DNA from: Comamonadaceae bacterium
GTDB lineage: Bacteria > Pseudomonadota > Gammaproteobacteria > Burkholderiales > Burkholderiaceae
Length of the DNA: 10,753 nucleotides
Reading direction: 5' to 3'
Assembly (NCBI GenBank): GCA_947377705.1
Contig: CANCGU010000076.1
Coordinates: 1 to 10,753 of the forward strand
Shown: piece by piece, positions 7,398 through 10,753 of the stretch
Numbering within the stretch: the stretch's first letter is position 1
How the letters are laid out: the number at the start of each line of letters is the position of its first letter
Notes under the pieces: generated by a model
Told to the model about the DNA's origin: nothing
What the model saw: the letters and a program-made list of their open reading frames with translations, nothing else
Database searches by the model: none
Made by a program: the position numbers and the translations under genes

Positions 7398-7799
7398 TCA
7401 TTGTTTTGTATTTGGCCACAGCCCGTAGAAATCAAACGAGAGTTGTCGGTGATGCCGAATGGTCAACAGGTACACCGTGGCTTCGGCCTCGGTGCTCGTA
7501 TCCTCTACTAAATACAGCATCAGGTAGTCACCATGCAGGTATTCGCGCAGCGCGTCCGGCGCACCCGCAGGCATTTCCGCCAGTAGCGCCAGCGCTTCGG
7601 CCGACTGAGGTGGATGGGCTAGGTAGCGCCGGCCAATGCGCGGGAAGCGTCGCAGGTTGGGGATGACTGTGGCCCTAATTTCGGCCAACAAATCATCGAA
7701 CGCAAAACCAGCTCCGGCTTCCACCAAGAACGCTTCAACGGTGTCTAACCGCTCCAAGAAACTAGCGGTCAGCTCTGCCCGGTACAACTGCTCAGCCAC
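7398..7799 (-). CDS. RelE/ParE-superfamily toxin partner of the Phd/YefM-type antitoxin
   Basis: Predicted type II toxin of 133 aa. The longer open frame reaches 7913, but that part is the antitoxin gene read out of phase. GTG at 7799 is preferred because it overlaps the antitoxin stop by 8 nt (GTGGCTGA) and opens into the helical start AEQLYRAELTASFLERLDTV. Next come a second helix (AFDDLLAEIRATVIPNL), RRFPRIGRRYL at residues 50-60 and, after a longer than usual linker, YLMLYLVED at 92-100 and VYLLTIRHHRQLSFDF at 109-124. That last strand with its basic residues is where RelE/ParE toxins carry active-site or contact residues. No good Shine-Dalgarno precedes the GTG, which suggests coupling to antitoxin translation. 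Whether it cleaves mRNA or poisons gyrase cannot be told. Confidence 0.72.
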   Translation of the reverse strand: MAEQLYRAELTASFLERLDTVEAFLVEAGAGFAFDDLLAEIRATVIPNLRRFPRIGRRYLAHPPQSAEALALLAEMPAGAPDALREYLHGDYLMLYLVEDTSTEAEATVYLLTIRHHRQLSFDFYGLWPNTKQ

Positions 7800-8112
7800 G
7801 TTGCTTGGGGGGAAGTTTGATGGCAGTCTTGCGTCGTAGCTGCAGCTGGGCAAGCGCGGCGTCTGCTTCAACGGTGCGACCCGCTGCAATGTCGGCCAAG
7901 CCGCGTTTGGCATCGTCGATCAACAACAGGTGAATGCGTTCGCGCTCCAACCGGTGGTAGTAGTCCAGTCGGTCAGCATTAATAAGCGCCACGTAGCTCT
8001 CGCCGTTCTTGGTGATGATCTTCTCTGCCCCGGCTTTGGCCTGCTCGGCCAATTCGGACAGATGTGAGCGTGCTTGCGTAAATGGCACAACGTCGCTGGC
8101 AGAAAAACCCAT
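7792..8112 (-). CDS. Phd/YefM-family antitoxin
   Basis: Antitoxin and autorepressor of the following toxin. The N-terminal domain reads GFSASDVVPFTQARSHLSEL, AEQAKAGAEKIITKNGESYVALINADRLDYYHRL, the classic Phd/YefM fold with the KNGES-VALI strand pair. The acidic and alanine-rich C-terminal part (LADIAAGRTVEADAALAQLQ) should wrap the toxin. The ATG at 8112 is preferred over the one at 8130 because AAGGAG (8119-8124 on the minus strand) lies 6 nt upstream and would otherwise be inside the gene; this gives 106 aa. Antitoxin-before-toxin order and the 8-nt overlap are usual for Phd/YefM modules. The whole module lies between two copies of the SRAP gene tail, which suggests acquisition as a unit. 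Confidence 0.88.
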   Translation of the reverse strand: MGFSASDVVPFTQARSHLSELAEQAKAGAEKIITKNGESYVALINADRLDYYHRLERERIHLLLIDDAKRGLADIAAGRTVEADAALAQLQLRRKTAIKLPPKQRG

Positions 8113-8128
8113 GACCGGCTCCTTTAAC

Positions 8129-8156
8129 ATTACAGAATTCTGTACATTCTAATCAA
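8129..8156 (-). promoter_or_regulatory. Promoter of the Phd/toxin operon
   Basis: On the minus strand TTGATT (8156-8151, 4/6 to the -35 consensus) and TGTAAT (8134-8129, 5/6 to the -10) are 16 nt apart. Transcription would begin near 8122, just before the AAGGAG ribosome-binding site. The operator dyads fill the spacer. Confidence 0.6.
8131..8146. promoter_or_regulatory. Operator of the Phd/YefM module: overlapping palindromes with a TGTACA core
   Basis: TACAGAATTCTGTA (8131-8144) is a perfect 14-bp palindrome, and TGTACA (8141-8146) is a second palindrome overlapping it. E. coli YefM represses its operon by binding palindromes with a TGTACA core, so the motif and its place between -35 and -10 fit autorepression by the antitoxin. 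Binding is inferred. Confidence 0.65.
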
Positions 8157-8172
8157 GTTCGTTTTTACAGCA

Positions 8173-8231
8173 GAGGGGTATTAACCTCTAACGAGTTGTC
8201 CCTCACCTCTGTGCATGAAGCTGTGGACAAC
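8173..8231. repeat. Two inverted repeats upstream of the phd promoter
   Basis: AGAGG (8173-8177) and CCTCT (8185-8189) flank GGTATTAA-type sequence, and GTTGTCC (8195-8201) pairs with GGACAAC (8225-8231) over a 23-nt gap. The second dyad runs into repeat copy B. Functions are unknown; either could be part of a wider control region or of a cassette end. Confidence 0.35.
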
Positions 8232-8276
8232 ATCTTGGATATCTCTTCAAACTTTTATTTCATAAGGCTTGGCACG
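8209..8276 (+). repeat. Degenerate intergenic repeat, copy B (partner at 5740-5807)
   Basis: The first 35 nt match copy A at 29 positions with transitions only, and weaker similarity runs to about 8276. It lies inside the segment bracketed by the SRAP tail repeats, between the phd promoter and the end of the intact SRAP gene. It contains TGTGGACAA, a near match to a DnaA box; copy A has changed that base pattern (TGTAGACAA). No coding potential was recognised. Confidence 0.6.
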
Positions 8277-8317
8277 CAATGCCTTTAAAACAGGCGCTCT
8301 CGACACTGGCTGAAGAT

Positions 8318-8350
8318 TTACTTTTTCTCGACGGGATTGGCCGTCAACAA
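8318..8350. repeat. Direct repeat copy 2 (att-like), the 3' end of the intact SRAP gene
   Basis: Partner of the repeat at 7346-7378 (31/33 identity, same orientation). It encodes LLTANPVEKK and the stop of the intact SRAP gene. In an integration model this copy came with the incoming element and restored the gene end. Confidence 0.75.
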
Positions 8351-9010
8351 GTTAGCCGAGTAAGCGCGCATAAATTCGCGGGCTTTCTCAGGCTTGGTAT
8401 TGAGCCATGCGTCATACGCGCCCTCGCCCAAGATGACGGGCATGCGTTTTTCGTTGCCGTTTTGTTGGTAGCGGTGCAGCAAGGCGTGGCTGTTAGCGTT
8501 CACTGTCAGCAGCGTGAAGCTGATGATTTCTGTGCCGTCTTTGGCCCAGCGCTCCCAAATGCCCGCCACACCCATGGGCTTGCCATCCACACGGGTGATG
8601 CGCGTGGGCACGGCTTTGCCGCTGCGCCAGTCGTCTTCAAAAAACGCCATCATGGGCACGATGCAGCGCTGGCCTGCTAGCCACGCATCGCGAAAGTTGT
8701 TGGACGTGGTGACGGTTTCAGATCGGGCATTGACCATCTTGGTGGAGCGCAGCTTGGCGTCCGATGCCGACTTGACCCACTGGGGCACAAAACCAAACTG
8801 GCCCACACCGAGTTCGCGAACAGTCGGTGTAAGCGCCTTTTCATCTGGCAGTGCGTTAGCTGCCGCGCCTTCGGCGACAGGCGCATTGCGCACAAACACG
8901 CCCAGCTTGCGCGGCCACAGGTCGCGTTCAAACACAATTTCGGGGGCGGCCACATCAAAGGCATCGGGATACAGTGCAGCGTTTTGCACGCTTTCAAAAT
9001 GGGCAGTCAT
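8318..9010 (-). CDS. SRAP-family abasic-site DNA-protein crosslink protein (YedK/HMCES-like) with Cys2 replaced by Thr
   Basis: SRAP proteins shield abasic sites in single-stranded DNA by a covalent link through the N-terminal Cys2 exposed after Met removal. Here the family core is clear: GFVPQW at 73-78, NARSE at 94-98 (Asn and Arg of the DNA pocket), AFFEDDW with Glu125 and LLHRY with His179, which correspond by pattern to E. coli YedK Asn75, Glu105 and His160. The start, however, reads MTAHFE where relatives read MC-x-H-[YF], so Thr occupies the Cys2 position. The frame upstream of 9010 is open for 17 codons but contains no ATG, GTG or TTG, so no other start recovers the cysteine. Length (230 aa) and the rest of the gene look normal. 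The last codons are duplicated at 7346-7387. It is divergent from the RluE-like gene with a 78-nt spacer. Confidence 0.92.
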   Translation of the reverse strand: MTAHFESVQNAALYPDAFDVAAPEIVFERDLWPRKLGVFVRNAPVAEGAAANALPDEKALTPTVRELGVGQFGFVPQWVKSASDAKLRSTKMVNARSETVTTSNNFRDAWLAGQRCIVPMMAFFEDDWRSGKAVPTRITRVDGKPMGVAGIWERWAKDGTEIISFTLLTVNANSHALLHRYQQNGNEKRMPVILGEGAYDAWLNTKPEKAREFMRAYSANLLTANPVEKK

Positions 9011-9088
9011 GCAGCCATGGTAGCCGCGTGCGACAACCCACTGCCGCGCGCCTGATACGCTCTAGCCTTCATTCGTTTTTCCTCACCC

Positions 9089-9622
9089 ATGCTGATTCGT
9101 TTTAACAAGCCCCACGGCGTGCTGAGCCAGTTCACCCCCGAGGGGAAATGGCGCGGGCTGAAAGATTTCATCACCCTGCCCGGCGTGTACGTGGCTGGCC
9201 GCTTAGACGCTGACAGCGAAGGCCTGCTGCTGCTCACTAACGATGGCCAGCTGCAAGCCCGAATTGCCGACCCGCGCTTCAAGATGGAGAAAACCTACCT
9301 CGCGCAAGTCGAAGGCATGGCCGATGACGCCGCGCTGCAAGCCCTGTGCAGTGGCGTGATGCTCAACGACGGCATGACCCTGCCCGCCCGCGCCCGCGCC
9401 GTAGAAGCCCCCGCCTACCTGTGGGAGCGCGACCCGCCCATTCGTGTGCGGCGAACCTTGCCCACGTCGTGGATAGAACTGACCATCCGCGAAGGCCGCA
9501 ACCGCCAAGTCCGCCGCATGACCGCCGCCGTGGGCCTGCCTACGCTGCGCTTGATACGCACAAACATCGGCCCCTACAGCGTGATGGACCTGCCGCTGGC
9601 AACTTGGCAAGAAACACAATAA
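9089..9622 (+). CDS. rluE: 23S rRNA pseudouridine synthase, RsuA/RluE family
   Basis: Isomerises a uridine to pseudouridine in rRNA; the closest pattern is RluE, which in E. coli modifies 23S U2457. The catalytic loop is GRLDADSEGLLLLTNDG at residues 37-53 with the nucleophile Asp40. KTYLAQVEG at 68-76 and EGRNRQVRRM at 135-144 are the other family signatures, followed by LIRTNIGPYSVMDLPLATW. The protein begins directly at the catalytic domain (MLIRFNKPHGVLSQF), with no S4 domain in front, and at 177 aa is shorter than RsuA or RluB. The start at 9089 has no obvious Shine-Dalgarno; it is the only start that gives the complete NKPHGV segment. It is divergent from the SRAP gene. The specific target uridine is inferred from similarity of style only. 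Confidence 0.88.
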   Translation: MLIRFNKPHGVLSQFTPEGKWRGLKDFITLPGVYVAGRLDADSEGLLLLTNDGQLQARIADPRFKMEKTYLAQVEGMADDAALQALCSGVMLNDGMTLPARARAVEAPAYLWERDPPIRVRRTLPTSWIELTIREGRNRQVRRMTAAVGLPTLRLIRTNIGPYSVMDLPLATWQETQ

Positions 9623-9623
9623 A

Positions 9624-9657
9624 ACCCAAATAGGGTACGATATATCCCATTATGGGT
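9624..9657. promoter_or_regulatory. Tandem quasi-palindromes at the wHTH-MNT start: candidate operator
   Basis: ACCCAAATAGGGT (9624-9636) and TCCCATTATGGGT (9645-9657) share the pattern CCCA-N5-GGGT and begin exactly 21 nt apart, two helical turns. TACGAT (9636-9641), a 4/6 match to a -10 box, lies between them, and the second dyad covers the ATG at 9652. The arrangement suits autorepression by the wHTH protein. No proper -35 was found and there is no Shine-Dalgarno, so transcription may start close to the ATG. Confidence 0.45.
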
Positions 9658-10266
9658 ATTTCAAACATTTCCAATCTGGCAGATGCGCTGTTCCCCAAAG
9701 TGCGCCAACGCGTGCTGGCAGTGCTGTTTGGACAGCCCGACCGAAGCTTTTATGCGAACGAGGTGATTGCACTCGCGCAGTCAGGCACAGGCGCGGTGCA
9801 GCGCGAGCTGGCAGATATGGCGCAAGTCGGCTTGATCACCGTGACCAAGGTGGGTAACCAAAAACACTTCCAGGCCAACACGCAGTCACCGGTGTACAGC
9901 GAGCTGCGCGGCTTGGTGCTTAAAACCGTGGGGCTGGCCGATGTGCTGCGCAGCGCCCTAGCCCCTTTGGTCAATCGCATCCACACCGCCTTTGTGTACG
10001 GCTCAATGGCCAACCAACAAGACACCGCTCAAAGCGATGTGGATGTGATGTTGATCAGCCCCAACCTCAGCTACGCCGATGTATTTGGCGCACTGGAAAG
10101 CGCCAGCCAGCAGCTCAAGCGCAACATCAACCCAACGCTATACACACCCGACGAATTTGCCCAACGCCTAGACCAAGATCAGGCCTTCATCACCCGCGTG
10201 ATGCAGCAGCCCAAGATTTGGTTAATCGGCAAGTTGGAGCAAACGGATGGACAACACCGCACTTGA
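9652..10266 (+). CDS. Winged-helix DNA-binding protein fused to a minimal nucleotidyltransferase (MNT) domain
   Basis: Two domains are visible. Residues 10-80 are an ArsR-like winged helix: FPKVRQRVLAVLFGQPDRSF, NEVIALAQSGTGAVQRELAD, then GLITVTKVGNQKHFQAN as the wing. Residues 95-190 are a polymerase-beta-type nucleotidyltransferase with the motif GS at 117-118 and the metal-binding pair D129-V-D131 in SDVDVMLI. Late NINPTLYTPDEF is common in this fused family. MNT proteins paired with HEPN partners are antitoxins that can AMPylate or otherwise silence the HEPN RNase. Here the added DNA-binding domain also suggests autoregulation. The downstream HEPN-type gene overlaps by 20 nt. The catalytic GS-DxD residues are intact, so enzymatic activity is plausible. 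The start at 9652 sits inside a quasi-palindrome and lacks a Shine-Dalgarno. Confidence 0.85.
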   Translation: MGISNISNLADALFPKVRQRVLAVLFGQPDRSFYANEVIALAQSGTGAVQRELADMAQVGLITVTKVGNQKHFQANTQSPVYSELRGLVLKTVGLADVLRSALAPLVNRIHTAFVYGSMANQQDTAQSDVDVMLISPNLSYADVFGALESASQQLKRNINPTLYTPDEFAQRLDQDQAFITRVMQQPKIWLIGKLEQTDGQHRT

Positions 10267-10588
10267 GAACCTCAGTGGTCCCGGCAAAGCACTCAAAGCA
10301 GAAGCACCCGACGAGGCAGAGCTTGCGGGCCTGATACGCACAGGCACAGCACGCTTGCACGATGCACACAACGAAGCCCTGGCGCTAGAAAGCCAATTCG
10401 ACTTGGCCTACAACGCCGCGCACACGCTGGGCCTTGGTCCAGACGTTTGGCGAGTGCTAGATAAATGCCACAACACGCGCAACTTAGGCGAGTACGAAGG
10501 CATGCTGGATGTGAATGCGCGCTTGGTGGCCGACCTGATCACCGCCACACAACGCGTGCTTGACACACTGAACGCTCCACCTCAGTGA
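10247..10588 (+). CDS. HEPN-type protein, predicted partner of the MNT protein
   Basis: A 113-aa helical protein. LIRTGTARLHDAHNEALALESQFDLAYNAA (residues 29-58) has the look of HEPN helices 1 and 2. WRVLDKCHNTRNLGEYEG (68-85) has the RN-x3-Y pattern seen at the end of HEPN proteins paired with nucleotidyltransferases; HEPN RNases usually use R-x4-6-H, whereas here the order is H75-x2-R78-N79. Between the two parts only about nine residues remain, where relatives recalled from memory have a further helix and loop, so an internal in-frame deletion is likely. GGAG at 10236-10239 lies 7 nt before the ATG, and the gene overlaps the MNT gene by 20 nt. If functional it would be a toxin or tRNA/RNA-acting partner; the shortening makes activity uncertain. 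Confidence 0.65.
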   Translation: MDNTALENLSGPGKALKAEAPDEAELAGLIRTGTARLHDAHNEALALESQFDLAYNAAHTLGLGPDVWRVLDKCHNTRNLGEYEGMLDVNARLVADLITATQRVLDTLNAPPQ

Positions 10589-10640
10589 TGTGACTTACCA
10601 TTCCACCATCTCAATCCGAGATAACTACAACGAAGGTGAT

Positions 10641-10753
10641 ATGGCCAAAGGCGAACAACACAGCAACAAAATGACAAAGAAGCCTAAAAAGGACACGTCA
10701 CCTCCCAAGACCTCCACCTCGGACCGTCCCAACCCTCCCACCACTTACGTCGC
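10641..10753 (+). CDS. Small lysine-rich protein of unknown function (3' end outside the window)
   Basis: An ATG with GAAGG at 10631-10635 five nt upstream opens a frame running to the window edge: MAKGEQHSNKMTKKPKK, then a Thr/Ser/Pro-rich stretch. Short basic proteins beginning M-x-K/R-G-x-Q-x-x-N-K-x-x-K-K-P-K-K are frequent, unnamed genes in proteobacteria, and the good ribosome-binding site supports a real gene. No domain or function can be assigned. It lies 52 nt after the HEPN-type gene and could be read from the same transcript or its own promoter; TCTC-AATCC-GAGA (10608-10620) is the only small dyad in the gap. Confidence 0.6.
   Translation, partial: MAKGEQHSNKMTKKPKKDTSPPKTSTSDRPNPPTTYV

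Noticed and set aside
7800..7913. Longer toxin start at 7913 giving a 171-aa product
   Set aside because: The extra residues come from the antitoxin gene read out of phase and look like low-complexity Pro/Ser/Arg sequence; the GTG at 7799 gives the usual overlapping arrangement.
8113..8130. Antitoxin start at ATG 8130
   Set aside because: It would place the AAGGAG ribosome-binding site inside the coding region and the start within the -10 box; 8112 has correct spacing.
8182..8243. Integron attC site around the phd upstream region (CTCTAAC on the left, CTTGGAT on the right, GTTGTCC/GGACAAC inside)
   Set aside because: The outer boxes do not fit RYYYAAC/GTTRRRY (no GTT at the cleavage point), pairing of the outer arms is only about 4/7, and copy A lacks the left half altogether. 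No integron integrase is present.
8209..8243. Replication origin or DnaA-box cluster (TGTGGACAA and a similar half-unit)
   Set aside because: Only one near-match box, no AT-rich unwinding tract with further boxes and no dnaA, dnaN or partition genes. Kept only as a note in the repeat entry.
8279..8680. Plus-strand open frame opposite the SRAP gene end
   Set aside because: It is antisense to clear SRAP motifs and shows no protein pattern of its own.
1..10753. CRISPR array, tRNA or rRNA genes, complete insertion sequence or transposase/integrase gene
   Set aside because: No regularly spaced repeats, no cloverleaf or rRNA sequence recognised, and no transposase or recombinase motif in any open frame.

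Overview
The window reads as chromosomal DNA of a Gram-negative betaproteobacterium, most likely Burkholderiales (Comamonadaceae-like). This rests on the moderately GC-rich codon use, the style of the glutaminyl-tRNA synthetase, the Lol/MacB-type ABC pair and the lipoprotein di-haem peroxidase. The taxonomy is inference from gene style; no 16S or other marker is present.

Layout. 1-1804: the 3' part of an FtsX-type ABC permease overlapping its LolD-like ATPase. 1877-3154: an exported lipoprotein di-haem cytochrome c peroxidase. 3245-5716: glnS followed 9 nt later by a PPOX-class flavoprotein gene, a probable operon. 5717-6650: a 246-nt AT-rich spacer carrying a degenerate repeat, then a HigB/HigA-type toxin-antitoxin (TA) pair. 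6707-7345: an NfsB-like nitroreductase. 7346-8317: an apparently inserted segment with a second TA pair (Phd/YefM antitoxin and RelE/ParE-like toxin, minus strand). 8318-9010: an SRAP-family abasic-site DNA-protein crosslinking protein, minus strand. 9089-9622: an RluE-like pseudouridine synthase. 9652-10588: a winged-helix/nucleotidyltransferase (MNT) gene overlapping a HEPN-type gene, a third TA-like module. 10641-end: the start of a small lysine-rich protein.

Main observations. (1) The last 11-14 codons of the SRAP gene occur twice, at 7346-7387 and 8318-8359, flanking the Phd/toxin module. The outer copy abuts the nitroreductase stop codon. This looks like integration of a cassette of about 970 bp into the 3' end of the SRAP gene with gene restoration, although no integrase is present. 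(2) The SRAP protein has Thr where the family has its catalytic Cys2, while its other active-site residues remain. (3) A diverged repeat of about 68 bp lies next to each of the first two TA modules. (4) Candidate autoregulatory operators are visible for all three modules: a TGTACA-type operator inside the phd promoter, inverted repeats at higB, and two quasi-palindromes 21 bp apart at the MNT start. (5) The HEPN-type partner looks shortened internally.

The housekeeping genes look ordinary and intact. The accessory character is concentrated between about 5.7 and 10.6 kb, where three different TA families sit among DNA-repair, RNA-modification and redox genes.
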